Shown: positions 53,291-62,537, counted from the stretch's first letter. The stretch: 64,000 nucleotides of DNA from Microvirga sp052114605 (GCF_052114605.1 NZ_JBFRFB010000013.1:32392-96391), one strand, 5' to 3'. Numbers and translations are program-made. The notes: generated from the letters alone by a model not told the origin.

Positions 53291-53421
53291 CACTCTCCAA
53301 TGCCCACGCTTTCGTGAACTTATTAGCTTTGTCATGCCGCGCTTCAAGTGAGGCAGGATGAAACCCGGCCCTATGCTCCCGCGTCTTCTTACTGTCGAGT
53401 TAATATTTGGGAGAATGCGAG

Positions 53422-54123
53422 ATGGATCTGAATCGGCGCTCGTTCCTGCTGGGTGTGCCAGCCGCAGCCATCTGCTCCAGCCTTCAATCCGGCCCCAGCC
53501 TTGCACAGGCCACGATCAGCCGGTCGACCTATCAGGTAATGTACGCGCCCATCGACGATGACATCTATCCGATCCCCGGCATCGATCTCACCCGGGTCGA
53601 TCCCAACTATCTGCGCAAGGTCGTGCCCTACCAGACCAGCGAGGCGCCGGGCACCATCGTTGTCGATCCGCGAAGCCGCTACCTTTATCTCGTCCTGCGG
53701 GACGGCATGGCTGTGCGCTACGGCGTCGGCGTGGGCCGCGCGGGCTTCGGCTGGTCCGGCAATGCCGTGATCAAGAATAAGCAGGAATGGCCGGACTGGT
53801 ACCCGCCCAAGGAGATGTTCGGCCGCCAGCCGGAGCTGATGGAGCAGATGGGTGAGTTGCCGGGAGGCCCGGGAATGCCGGGCGGTCCCGGCAACCCTCT
53901 CGGTGCGCGAGCCCTCTATCTCTGGCAGGGCAACAAGGACACGCTCTACCGTATCCATGGCACCTTCGAGCCGTGGACCATCGGTACAAACGTATCTTCC
54001 GGCTGCATCCGCATGATCAATCAGGACGTGATCGATCTCTACAGCCACGTTCCGGATGGCACGAAGGTGGTCGTGGTCGGTTCCGCACGGCCGAAACGTA
54101 ATCAGACCGCGGCCCGGCTCTGA
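53422..54123 (+). CDS. L,D-transpeptidase (YkuD)
   Basis: 233 residues from the ATG at 53422. The N-terminus NRRSFLLGVPAAAICSSL looks Tat-like (twin Arg, then a hydrophobic stretch), then ALAQ-type cleavage. The YkuD domain has VDPRSRYLYLVLRDG, YRIHGTFEPWTIGTNVSSG and the catalytic SSGCIRM. It makes 3-3 peptidoglycan crosslinks or attaches proteins to the wall in the periplasm. It precedes the DUF882 gene. Confidence 0.93.
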   Translation: MDLNRRSFLLGVPAAAICSSLQSGPSLAQATISRSTYQVMYAPIDDDIYPIPGIDLTRVDPNYLRKVVPYQTSEAPGTIVVDPRSRYLYLVLRDGMAVRYGVGVGRAGFGWSGNAVIKNKQEWPDWYPPKEMFGRQPELMEQMGELPGGPGMPGGPGNPLGARALYLWQGNKDTLYRIHGTFEPWTIGTNVSSGCIRMINQDVIDLYSHVPDGTKVVVVGSARPKRNQTAARL

Positions 54124-54219
54124 TTTTGATCCGACCTTGGCGAGAACAGGCCATTTGCGCCTATTTTCGCCATTGTTGGCCGTCACATGTCTCGTAAGGG
54201 AAGCGGGACATAAGCCGAC

Positions 54220-55446
54220 ATGTGGGATATTGTTGCCCGACCATCAGGGTCGCAGGGCAGACGTGAATCAGTTCGTGCGCCTGCAATCAGCCGCCTTACC
54301 AGCAGGAAAAACATCCTTACTTTCGCGCCGATAGCGTCCTGCACAGCCTTGTTGCTGGCGGGATCATTCTGGGCCGGCGCCCATGCGGAAGGCGAGACGC
54401 GCAGCCTCTCCTTCTTCCACACCCATAGCCAGGAAACCGCCACCGTCACTTTCCGCCGGGACGGACGCTTTGATGAACAGGCTCTCACTCAGCTCAACTG
54501 GTTCCTGCGCGATTGGCGCAACGATAAGCCCACGAAGATGGATCCGCGCCTCTTCGACATTCTGTGGGAAGTCTATCGCGAATCCGGCTCCCGGCAGCCG
54601 ATCCATATCATCTCGTCCTACCGCTCGCCCGAAACGAACTCAGCGCTGCGGCGGCGATCGAGTGGCGTGGCCGAGAACAGCCAGCACATGCTCGGCAAGG
54701 CGATGGACATTCGATTGCCCGATGTCACGACGGAGCGGCTTCGGGAAATCGCGATGAAGATGCAATATGGCGGCGTCGGCTATTACGCCTCATCGGGCTT
54801 CGTCCATGTGGACACGGGCAATGTGCGCGCATGGCCGCGCATGTCCCAGCAGCAATTGGCACGCCTTTTCCCGGACGGGAACACGGCTCATCTGCCTTCA
54901 AGTGGAAAGCCCCTGCCCGGCTATGAACAGGCGCGTGTCCAGATCGCGGCCCGCAACGAGACTCTCGCCACTCAGGCCTCGGCGGGCGGAGGCTCCATCG
55001 GCAGCCTGTTCGCCAATATTTTTGGTCGAAAGACGCCGGCATCCGCTCCGGTCCCGGCAGGCGAGACAGTCGTCGCCTCGGTCGAGCCTGAAAAGGCTGC
55101 GGCAATCGAACCGACCGTCGTTCCGCTTCCGCCGCAGCGCCCGAGACTGGAAGCGACACAGGTCGCCGTCGCGGAGCCGAATGCCCTCATTGTCAGCGAG
55201 GCGGATGAGCAGAAGACTTCGACACGGCGCATCGGATTGGTTCAGCCCATCCTCGGTTTCAATGAGAAAGCCGCAATCCGGTCTCTGTTCGAACCCAGGA
55301 TCGCCCTTGCCGATAACGGCTTCGCACCCAAGCTCGCGGACGATCTCAGCACGACGCGGTTCACCGGGCCAGCGGTGAGGGCGCCTGACGGTGTTCCGGA
55401 CATGCCTGCTACTCAATGGGCGGGAGCCGAACCCCGGACGAACTGA
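54220..55446 (+). CDS. DUF882 (YcbK-like) peptidoglycan peptidase
   Basis: 408 residues. A membrane segment near residue 45 (SCTALLLAGSFWAGAHAEG) is followed by the DUF882/M15A domain: IHIISSYRSPETNSALRRRS, SQHMLGKAMDIRLPDV (H...D zinc site) and GFVHVDTGNVRAWPRM (last His). The C-terminal ~190 residues are Pro/Ala-rich and probably span the periplasm. Homologues are zinc-dependent D-Ala/L,D-peptidases of the wall. It is about 100 bp after the YkuD gene, same strand. Confidence 0.87.
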   Translation: MWDIVARPSGSQGRRESVRAPAISRLTSRKNILTFAPIASCTALLLAGSFWAGAHAEGETRSLSFFHTHSQETATVTFRRDGRFDEQALTQLNWFLRDWRNDKPTKMDPRLFDILWEVYRESGSRQPIHIISSYRSPETNSALRRRSSGVAENSQHMLGKAMDIRLPDVTTERLREIAMKMQYGGVGYYASSGFVHVDTGNVRAWPRMSQQQLARLFPDGNTAHLPSSGKPLPGYEQARVQIAARNETLATQASAGGGSIGSLFANIFGRKTPASAPVPAGETVVASVEPEKAAAIEPTVVPLPPQRPRLEATQVAVAEPNALIVSEADEQKTSTRRIGLVQPILGFNEKAAIRSLFEPRIALADNGFAPKLADDLSTTRFTGPAVRAPDGVPDMPATQWAGAEPRTN

Positions 55447-55451
55447 CCGTC

Positions 55452-55880
55452 CTAAATTGCAGTCGCGAGAATGATCAGCGTGAAGGCTACGAAAGCCAGG
55501 ACGCCCGCCAAGGCGAAGATCCAGAGCGACAGCGGCGTCGTTTCCTCGACTTGAATCGGATCTTCCACAACCGGGTGAGGCATCGCCGGCTTGAGCGGTA
55601 CCGGCCTCGGGCGGGCTCGGTCGGTAGTGGGACGTTTGGGGAAAGGAATGATCTCAGCGCTCCGGCGTGGAGCCGGCTCAGGCGCCGGCGAGATCAGGCT
55701 GTCTTCCAGTTCGACCGCCACGCCCGATCCTTCGAGCTGCACAACGATCAGCGCGATCTCTTCCGCGCTCATCCTGTCCACGGGAAGATTGAGCCGCAGG
55801 TCTTCCGTAGTGAGATGTCCTCGCTCGCGTCCAAGGATGGCCAAGCGGTTCAGAAGAGTTCTGTCGGGTGCCAGCTGCAT
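55452..55880 (-). CDS. tail-anchored protein with a sigma-70 region 1.1-like domain
   Basis: 142 residues. Residues ~8-60 (LNRLAILGRERGHLTTEDLR, NLPVDRMSAEEIALIVVQLE, then GVAVELED) follow the pattern of sigma-70 region 1.1: L..L...G...G.LT...l...LP.......i..i...le..Gi.V. A Pro/Arg-rich linker and a C-terminal membrane helix (TPLSLWIFALAGVLAFVAF) follow. No other sigma domain is present. Region 1.1 normally blocks DNA binding by free sigma; here it would be held at the inner membrane. Similarity is by eye. Confidence 0.7.
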   Translation of the reverse strand: MQLAPDRTLLNRLAILGRERGHLTTEDLRLNLPVDRMSAEEIALIVVQLEGSGVAVELEDSLISPAPEPAPRRSAEIIPFPKRPTTDRARPRPVPLKPAMPHPVVEDPIQVEETTPLSLWIFALAGVLAFVAFTLIILATAI

Positions 55881-56024
55881 GAGGACATCACCTCAATCAT
55901 TCGTTGCTAGGAAGCAGCGCCGCACTGCCACGCATGGCTCCTTCTGAGCTTAACGCGGCAATCTGCCGAGGTGTTGCACCGGCTGAGTGAACTCGACGAA
56001 CTTTTTTGCAGGCAATGGCTAAAG

Positions 56025-56282
56025 TCAGTTCTTGGTAGCATTCGAGGCTTCCTGCAAAGCCTCCTTTTCCCGGCACACCTGTTCGGACAATTGCTCTGCA
56101 ATGGCCACGAGGCGACCTGCCGCCACGTCCTTGCCCAGCACCTCCACCTGCCCCGCGAGACCCACTGTCAGCAGGGTCTCGAAGATCAACTCGGCGGGCA
56201 GTCCCTTTTTAATCAGTTCGATGGCAAGCTTTTGCCATTCGTCGGATAATTGCGCCCGAAGGGCAGAAACATCGTTCGTCAT
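56025..56282 (-). CDS. small hypothetical protein
   Basis: 85 residues from the ATG at 56282. A helical protein (TNDVSALRAQLSDEWQKLAI, ELIKKGLPAELIFETLLTVG, then AEQLSEQVCREKEALQ). Unrecognised, though this kind is common in Hyphomicrobiales. Cytoplasmic, monocistronic. Confidence 0.55.
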   Translation of the reverse strand: MTNDVSALRAQLSDEWQKLAIELIKKGLPAELIFETLLTVGLAGQVEVLGKDVAAGRLVAIAEQLSEQVCREKEALQEASNATKN

Positions 56283-56297
56283 TTCCGATCCATACAC

Positions 56298-56777
56298 GAT
56301 CCCGGCAGCGCTGTCCCGGTATTTGAAACATCGTCCATGCTCGATCCGCTCAGTCTGTCATTCAGCTTACATGGAGCGGTTTTAAACCACGCCCCGTCAC
56401 CAAGACGGAGAAAAGTAAATGGACTGCACAAGGCCCGCCTTCGTTCCAGCGATCCCCAAGCACGGACGCGAGAAGATCGCGTAGCGACGTGGTTGAATGA
56501 GGAATCGATGAAGTAGCTTCAGCAGCTTCTTCTCTCGCTTGCATCCGAGCTCTCGATTCCAATCCATCAATCTCATCCTGAGGGCCACGCATTGGCGTCT
56601 CGAAGGATCGTCCAACAATCTCTGGAAACGCCCTCGTCCTTCGATACGGTCGCTCCGCGACTTCCTCAGGATGAGGGCTGTGGGGAAGACGAAAGGTGTT
56701 GTCAGGCGCCTGGAGCGAGGCACGACAAAGGGTGCCTCGAGAGGCTTCCGATGTCGATAAAATGTCAGGGGAAGAAA
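56298..56777. other. intergenic region with a palindromic repeat
   Basis: About 480 bp with no gene. 56571-56676 is a repeat of the CTCATCCTGAGG...CCTCAGGATGAGG kind, with arms CATCCTGAGG and CCTCAGGATG and an internal GTCTCGAAGGATCG. This repeat type is frequent in Hyphomicrobiales genomes. The rest shows nothing. Confidence 0.6.
56571..56676. repeat. palindromic intergenic repeat (CATCCTGAGG type)
   Basis: CTCATCCTGAGG at the left and CCTCAGGATGAGG at the right form a large inverted pair around GTCTCGAAGGATCG and GTCCTTCGATAC. Arms and internal boxes are in the order expected for this repeat family. Confidence 0.75.
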
Positions 56778-56854
56778 TGGCGCGGGCGACGGGGCTCGAA
56801 CCCGCGACCTCCGGCGTGACAGGCCGGCACTCTAACCGACTGAGCTACGCCCGC
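56778..56854 (-). tRNA. tRNA-Asp (anticodon GTC)
   Basis: On the minus strand the sequence starts GCGGGCGTAGCTCAGTCGGT and ends in GGTTCGAGCCCCGTCGCCCG plus GCCA, so CCA is encoded. The anticodon GTC is read from 56820 to 56818 in a CCTGTCACG loop. The 7-bp acceptor stem, D arm, anticodon stem (GCCGG/CCGGA region) and T arm pair properly. Confidence 0.95.
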
Positions 56855-56995
56855 GCATTTTCCTGTCCAGCACTCTCTGGCCGAAGTCCGGTTTCAAGTG
56901 ATGGAGGTGCGCTCGTACCGGTGAATGAGCATGCTGTCAAATGGTTTGGAGACGTTTTCGTCCAGTCATGCACATGCGTTGACGAAATTCTTCGA

Positions 56996-57220
56996 TCAGT
57001 CCTGTGTGCTGATCGAAAAAACCTCGTAGCCGGCTCCATTGAGGATGCGCACGGCTTGGATCTCGGGATCGCGGGATTGCGGACGGCAGGCGAGCGAGAA
57101 AACCTTGAGCGCCCTCTCCTTCGCCTTATCCAGGGAATCCGTGCGGACCATGATCCGCCGGATCACCCCTCCTCCCGCCTCCTCGGAGGCGACTGTCTCG
57201 ATGCGATAAACTTCGATCAC
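56996..57220 (-). CDS. small hypothetical protein
   Basis: 74 residues: IEVYRIETVASEEAGGGVIR, then MVRTDSLDKAKERALKVFSL and ILNGAGYEVFSI. The beta-alpha pattern fits a compact one-domain fold, unrecognised by name. It lies downstream of the deformylase-like gene by 35 bp on the same strand. Confidence 0.5.
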   Translation of the reverse strand: MIEVYRIETVASEEAGGGVIRRIMVRTDSLDKAKERALKVFSLACRPQSRDPEIQAVRILNGAGYEVFSISTQD

Positions 57221-57254
57221 GAAGCTGAAACTCCAGTTTGATGAGATGCCGCCG

Positions 57255-57758
57255 TCACGCCCGAAGGCGCTGCAGTTTCTCGTATTTCTTGATCAGGCGA
57301 TCCCGCTTGAGCTTCGACAGCCTGCCGATCCAGAAGATCCCGTCGAGCTGATCGATCTCATGCTGATGGCACACAGCCAGGAGACCTTCCGCTTCCTCCT
57401 CGTGCGCGGCACCATCGAGCCCCTGATAGCCGACACGAACCCTCGCATGGCGCTCGATCTCGTCCGTCACGCCCGGCATCGAGACACTGCCCTCCACATG
57501 ACGGATCATTTCGGGCGACGCCCACAGGATATGCGGATTGATATAGATGCGTGGGATAGGATCGGCTTCGAGCTGGATGACGACGACGCGCCTGAGCTCT
57601 CCGATATGGGGAGCCGTGATCCCGATTCCAGGCGCAGCCCGCATGGTCTCGGTCAGGTCGCGCGCCAGGGTCGCAAGCCCACCATCGAAGGCGAGGACAG
57701 GCTCAGCCTTCTGGCGTAGGCGCGGGTCTGGGAAACGGACGATGGGGCGGATGGTCAT
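57255..57758 (-). CDS. peptide-deformylase-like protein with substituted metal ligands
   Basis: 167 residues from the ATG at 57758. Overall layout is PDF: motif 1 GIGITAPHIG, motif 2 EGSVSMPG, motif 3 CHQHEIDQLDGI. The canonical motifs are GxGLAAxQ, EGCLS and HExxH. Here the motif 1 Gln is His, the metal-binding Cys is Ser, and the second His of HExxH is Gln, leaving one of three iron ligands. It is unlikely to deformylate as PDF does. It starts 4 bp after the glyoxalase gene. Confidence 0.85.
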   Translation of the reverse strand: MTIRPIVRFPDPRLRQKAEPVLAFDGGLATLARDLTETMRAAPGIGITAPHIGELRRVVVIQLEADPIPRIYINPHILWASPEMIRHVEGSVSMPGVTDEIERHARVRVGYQGLDGAAHEEEAEGLLAVCHQHEIDQLDGIFWIGRLSKLKRDRLIKKYEKLQRLRA

Positions 57759-57762
57759 GGAG

Positions 57763-58158
57763 CTACTTGTAGCGCCCGGCGCGGTGCAGGACCTCGATCT
57801 TGTAGCCATCAGGGTCCTGGATGAAGAAGAACTTCGCCAGCAGCCTGCCCTCGTGCATGAATTCCTTGATGGGGAGTGGCGACAGGCCAAGCGACGTCAT
57901 GCGCGCATGCTCCGCCTCAAGGTCATCGACGGACACCGCCAGATGGCCATAACCGTCGCCCAAAGCGTAAGGCTCCGTCCGGTCGTGGTTAATGGTCAGC
58001 TCCACCTCGAACTCGCTCTCCTCATTGCTCAGATAGATGAGCGTGAAGCCATCGAAGCCTAAACGCTCGGCCGTCTTGAGGCCGAAAGCCTTGCCGTAGA
58101 AATCCAGCGAGCGCTGCTCGTCCAGAACCCGGATCATGGAATGGATGGTCTTCGCCAT
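57763..58158 (-). CDS. gloA: glyoxalase I (lactoylglutathione lyase)
   Basis: 131 residues, usual length. Metal ligands are at the standard places: His in IHSMIRV, Glu in FEVELTINH, His in YGHLAVSV and Glu in GYKIEVLHRA. It isomerises the methylglyoxal-glutathione hemithioacetal to S-lactoylglutathione, probably with Ni2+ or Zn2+. The deformylase-like gene follows closely. Confidence 0.9.
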   Translation of the reverse strand: MAKTIHSMIRVLDEQRSLDFYGKAFGLKTAERLGFDGFTLIYLSNEESEFEVELTINHDRTEPYALGDGYGHLAVSVDDLEAEHARMTSLGLSPLPIKEFMHEGRLLAKFFFIQDPDGYKIEVLHRAGRYK

Positions 58159-58394
58159 GGGTTGAGCCCTGCTGTTTCAATGAAGCGTTTTTGCACTAGC
58201 AGGCAGGGAAGCTTGACGGAAGCAGTTTTCGACCTGGGAGATAAAATCGGAGAACGTCTGGTTGCAGTCGAGAAAATGTGAACCTGCCAAGCTTGCTGTT
58301 ACCCACAATGGCAAGGAACCCGCAATGCCCTGAATAAATTGGTTTGATACGGAGGCATCACACCCGCAACCCCTTGTCGCCTCCGCCAACTCGC

Positions 58395-58428
58395 AGCCCC
58401 GTTCAGCCTGCCTGGAACGGGGCTTTTT
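58395..58428 (+). terminator. intrinsic terminator without an obvious upstream gene
   Basis: A 10-bp perfect stem AGCCCCGTTC/GAACGGGGCT with loop AGCCTGCCTG, followed by TTTTT. It is functional only for plus-strand transcription, but no plus-strand gene ends before it. Confidence 0.7.
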
Positions 58429-58432
58429 CCTG

Positions 58433-59464
58433 CTAAAAGAGCTCGGCAATCGCACGGATGCGATTGCGTACATAGCTTGGCAATCCGGCACTGATGGAAT
58501 TGCCGGAATTGAAGGAACTCTTCCCCATCAGAACCTGAGCCGGAATCAGATTGCGCAGCACCGGGACGTTCGCGAACTCCTTTTTCTGCTGCAACACATC
58601 CGTTTCCACGCCAAGCACCATGAAGACGGTCGCAACCGTCTTGCCGCTGTCTGCCGGATGCGCCTGCAATATGGCCAGCAACTTCCCGAACTGCATCACC
58701 TGGTTCACGTCGAAAATCGTCTGTTCGAGCACCCCCGAAATCGGAGCATTCAATCCCGTAAGCTTGGCCAATCCGGCCTGATCGATGTCCTGCGATGGCA
58801 GTACCCTGATCTCGCTCTGGAACTCCATGAATTCCGATATCTTCTTCCCACCTTCCTCAAGCTTGTTGGCAAGCCGAACTCCGGTCGGCAGCTTGCCTTC
58901 CAATGGGTAGCGGGACTCGATGCATATGCTTTGCGGGGCCTCGCACCATCGCCGGTTCGGATTGCGATTGTGCGCGCTTTTCGGATCGGTGTTGGGACGC
59001 GCCTGATCCGCCGTGATGATACGGTGCTTGATGGAAGGATCGATCTTCTCGATCACGTCGAGGTTGGTATAGCGGGTGAGATCGATGGCGCTCGCGGCTT
59101 TGCCGGTCAGGAACCGGGCTTCCGCCACATATATATGCAGCTTCTCGGTATAGGGCTTCACGATGCCATGAACGGAGACCTTGATCGTCGGCTCTGCATA
59201 ATCCGGGAAAAGGCTCAAGAACTGCTTCTGTTGCGGGTTCTCGCGCGCCCAGTCCTCGAAGCGGATCAGGCCCGTCTCAGCCTCGGTCGACTTGCCGCCG
59301 CTTCTGTCACTGAACAGGATCGTGTTCGTCTTCAACTGGGATGGCGGGACGCTCGTCACCAAAGGCACGTCCTCGATCCGGAATTCCGCCAAGGCTGGCG
59401 CAGAGCCGGAGAATGCCGCCAGGCCGACCAGGCCACAGCGCAACCAATCAAACAATCGCATCAA
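58433..59464 (-). CDS. secreted hypothetical protein
   Basis: 343 residues with a signal peptide (WLRCGLVGLAAFSGSAPALA). The mature part contains CEAPQSICIESRYPLEGKLP, a possible disulfide, and a well-structured alpha/beta pattern. No family is recognised. It lies directly after the class A PBP gene (stop 59461 overlaps its start by 4 bp), so it is co-translated with it and probably acts in the periplasm or at the envelope. Confidence 0.7.
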   Translation of the reverse strand: MMRLFDWLRCGLVGLAAFSGSAPALAEFRIEDVPLVTSVPPSQLKTNTILFSDRSGGKSTEAETGLIRFEDWARENPQQKQFLSLFPDYAEPTIKVSVHGIVKPYTEKLHIYVAEARFLTGKAASAIDLTRYTNLDVIEKIDPSIKHRIITADQARPNTDPKSAHNRNPNRRWCEAPQSICIESRYPLEGKLPTGVRLANKLEEGGKKISEFMEFQSEIRVLPSQDIDQAGLAKLTGLNAPISGVLEQTIFDVNQVMQFGKLLAILQAHPADSGKTVATVFMVLGVETDVLQQKKEFANVPVLRNLIPAQVLMGKSSFNSGNSISAGLPSYVRNRIRAIAELF

Positions 59465-62349
59465 TAAACTCGCCTTGAACCCCAGGGATAATCCGGATCG
59501 ACACGCCGCGCCCGTGGCGGAGGGTCATCCTCCCACCACCAACGCGAGCCGTAATTGGAGCGTGGCTGCGCAGGCGCATTCTGGCGCAAGCTGTCGAGCC
59601 AGCCGGGACCATGAGGAGACGGCGCTTCCTCATAAGGATCGTAGCCGCCCTGCTCGTCGCCATCGCTCCATGGATCGGGATGACGGTAGGCATAGACCTC
59701 CTCCTGCGGCACGAGACGGTACTGCGTCTCGCTCAGGCGCCCGAACCAGTTGAGCCGGAAATACTCGGTGAAAGCCCCTCTCTGCCCGTCGGTGACGCGC
59801 TCGCCCGAATTGAGATCGATCGGCATGGCGATGAGCTGCCTTGCAGCCTGCGGCGATGGTGGACTCAAGGGCGTTTTCGGCGCGTGATGAACCCAGGCTG
59901 CCTCCACGATATCCTTGAAGATGGGCGCTGACACCTTCGCGCCCGTCTGCCCGCGCCCCAGGGTCCGTCGCTTGCCCTCCGCATTGTCATGGCCGACCCA
60001 GACCACGACCGTGACATCATTCGTGAAGCCCGCGAACCATGCATCGTTTTCATTGTCCGATGTGCCAGTCTTTCCGGCGGCATAGGGAGCAAGTGCTTTC
60101 AGATTGCGCGCCGTACCGCGCTCCAGCACACCCTGGAGCATGGTCTTCAACTGATAGAAGGCTGCCGCATCCGCCGAACCGAGCCGCACCGGGGCCTTCG
60201 ATCTGCGGCTATAGATGATGCGCCCGCGCTGTTCGATGCTCTCGAAGGCATGAGGCACGGGCATCGTTCCTTCATTGGCGATGGCGGCATAGAAGGCCGC
60301 GAGATCGAGGATGCGGACCGGCTGAGCACCGAGAACGAAAGGATAGTGCGGCGTGCATTCGAGATAGAGCTGCGCCTCCACGGCCAACTCGCATACCCGC
60401 TCCAGACTTTGCTCTGGCGAGGTTTCGATGCCGCCGTCGAGAAGGCGCGCGGTCACGAGGTTCTTCGAGTTCTCCAAGGCCCTCCGCAGGGTGACGATGC
60501 CCGAGCCGCCGCCATCATAATTCTTCGGTCGCCAGTAATCGCCGCTCCTCCTGCCGTCCTCGCCTCTCACGGGCGGGAGAGTGACGGGAGAATCCCAGAC
60601 AAGCGTGTTCGGTTGCAGACCTTTCGCGAGAGCTGCAAGATATGTCAGCGGCTTGAAGGCAGAACCAGGCTGCCGTTGCGCCTGGGTGACGCGGTTGAGT
60701 TGGCTCAACGGATAGGAGAAGCCACCTGCCATCGCGAGAATACGGCCGGTCTTGTTTTCCAGAACAACAGCCGCGCCTTGCACGGATGGGGGCGTGCGCA
60801 AATCGGCGCGCGCCACGCCCTTGTCCTTCTGTTCGATCAGCCGGACGCGGACAACATCATAAAGCTTCAGGTCGCGCCGCGCTGCCTCCCAGGCATTGAG
60901 CGGCAACACACGCCCATCGCTCAATCCAACGCGCAGAATGTTGGCGCCCGTCTTGCGGTCCTTGCCCTTCTCGATGACGACAGCTGCAGGCCATTGCACA
61001 TCGTAGAGCGGCAGCCGCGCGGCATTGAGAGCCCGCTGCCATGGAGGCTCCGGCGCATCCTTTGCATTCTTGAGAGTCTTCACGGCCTCGGCAAGATTGG
61101 CTTCGGCACCCTGAAATCGCTGCCGTCCGATGCTCATCTCGTAACGCGCCAGCCCTTCCTGCAAGGCGGCTTCGGTCGCCTGCTGCAAGGGAGCGTTGAT
61201 GGTCGAGAGCACGGTGTAGGATCCTGCTGTCAGGTTCTCGATATCGGCCAGCGTGCGTGCATCCCGGTTGATGTGATCGATGAAATAAAATCCGGTCGTG
61301 CGGCGTGGGCGCTCGAAGAGTATCGTCTTCGGTAGCGCCTGGACCTCCTGCTGCACCTGATCGGGCGTCAGGAAACCATCTTCCTGCATCCGGCTCAAGA
61401 CATAGGCCATCCGCTCCCGCGCGCGCTCGGCTTGCGTATCCGGGTTGTAATAGTTCGGCCCCTTCGCAAGCCCCGCCAGGAGCGCACCTTCGGATACGGA
61501 TAGCGCCCCGGCGTTCTTGCCGAAATAGCTTCGAGCGGCCATCTCGACGCCCCAGGAGGTGCGGCCGAGATAGATGGAGTTGAGATAGATCTCCAGGATC
61601 TCCGATTTGCTCAGCGTGCTCTCGATCCGCGATGCCACGATCATCTCGCGCATCTTCCGCTCATAGGTCACGTCGTCGCCAACGAGCAGGTTCTTGGCGA
61701 CCTGCTGCGTGATCGTGGAGCCGCCCGCGGGCCGTCCTGGATTGGCGAGATTGTTCACGAAGGCCCGGATGACGCCGCGCTCGTCGACTCCCTTGTGCTG
61801 GTAGAAGCGCTTGTCCTCGGCCGAGACGAAGGCTTGCTGCACGGATTTCGGGATCCCCGACAAAGGCACCCAGACGCGCCGGTGATCTGCCTCGAACACT
61901 TCCGCGAACTTTTTGCCCTCTCCGTCCAGAACGACACTGGCGCCAGGTAACTTGAGGTCTTTCAGCTTGCCTGCATCAGGAAGATCGGCAACAGCCCCAT
62001 TATAGTAAGTGACGACCTCGCCGAGATTGACCGGAGAAGGCTCCACCTGCTCGTTCTTACAGAAGAGCCGGTAACTGGCATGCAGGTCACTGAAGCTCAA
62101 GCCCTGCAGAATTTTCAGCTCGCCGGTGACGGCCTCTGGATCGTCCATGGCAGTCACCATCAGATCATCGAGATTGATGTCCTCGATGTCGAAGGCGCGG
62201 CGCATATGCGTGCAGCCACTCTTGAGGATTTGAGCAACCCTTTCCTGATCCGCAACAGGATCGAACGATGTTCTCACCGACTCAGGATCGACGAGAACCT
62301 GACTCAGAGTCAGGGCCGTTGCAAAAATCTTGACGAGAATAGCGCTCAT
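59461..62349 (-). CDS. class A penicillin-binding protein
   Basis: About 962 residues from the ATG at 62349. The GT51 glycosyltransferase domain has SAEDKRFYQHKGVD and GGSTITQQVAKNLL, with the catalytic Glu in the EDxxFxxHxG motif. The transpeptidase domain has SxxK (QPGSAFKPLTYL), SxN (ALENSKNLVTARL) and KTG (AAGKTGTSDN). A long N-terminal extension of ~110 residues, starting with a short hydrophobic stretch, is unusual. The C-terminus is Pro/Arg/Trp-rich (GSRWWWEDDPPPRARR). It polymerises and crosslinks peptidoglycan. Confidence 0.92.
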   Translation of the reverse strand: MSAILVKIFATALTLSQVLVDPESVRTSFDPVADQERVAQILKSGCTHMRRAFDIEDINLDDLMVTAMDDPEAVTGELKILQGLSFSDLHASYRLFCKNEQVEPSPVNLGEVVTYYNGAVADLPDAGKLKDLKLPGASVVLDGEGKKFAEVFEADHRRVWVPLSGIPKSVQQAFVSAEDKRFYQHKGVDERGVIRAFVNNLANPGRPAGGSTITQQVAKNLLVGDDVTYERKMREMIVASRIESTLSKSEILEIYLNSIYLGRTSWGVEMAARSYFGKNAGALSVSEGALLAGLAKGPNYYNPDTQAERARERMAYVLSRMQEDGFLTPDQVQQEVQALPKTILFERPRRTTGFYFIDHINRDARTLADIENLTAGSYTVLSTINAPLQQATEAALQEGLARYEMSIGRQRFQGAEANLAEAVKTLKNAKDAPEPPWQRALNAARLPLYDVQWPAAVVIEKGKDRKTGANILRVGLSDGRVLPLNAWEAARRDLKLYDVVRVRLIEQKDKGVARADLRTPPSVQGAAVVLENKTGRILAMAGGFSYPLSQLNRVTQAQRQPGSAFKPLTYLAALAKGLQPNTLVWDSPVTLPPVRGEDGRRSGDYWRPKNYDGGGSGIVTLRRALENSKNLVTARLLDGGIETSPEQSLERVCELAVEAQLYLECTPHYPFVLGAQPVRILDLAAFYAAIANEGTMPVPHAFESIEQRGRIIYSRRSKAPVRLGSADAAAFYQLKTMLQGVLERGTARNLKALAPYAAGKTGTSDNENDAWFAGFTNDVTVVVWVGHDNAEGKRRTLGRGQTGAKVSAPIFKDIVEAAWVHHAPKTPLSPPSPQAARQLIAMPIDLNSGERVTDGQRGAFTEYFRLNWFGRLSETQYRLVPQEEVYAYRHPDPWSDGDEQGGYDPYEEAPSPHGPGWLDSLRQNAPAQPRSNYGSRWWWEDDPPPRARRVDPDYPWGSRRVY

Positions 62350-62537
62350 TCCACCGCCATCATTGAACGATCGGCTCCCTCGGATCATGGTGAAAGCGAC
62401 CGGACAGCCGAAACACGCTATGGCAGACAACCTGAATGTAAGCTGGATAGTACGGCTGTTTTAGGACCGCTTTCATCCTCAGGGAGAAGCTAGGCTATTC
62501 GTCCGGAACGGCTAGACATATACACGCGATTTTCAGA

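Noticed and set aside
59989..61335. 448-codon plus-strand open frame
   Set aside because: It is antisense to the class A PBP, whose GT51 and transpeptidase motifs are intact. The product has no recognisable domain and a composition typical of an antisense frame in high-GC DNA.
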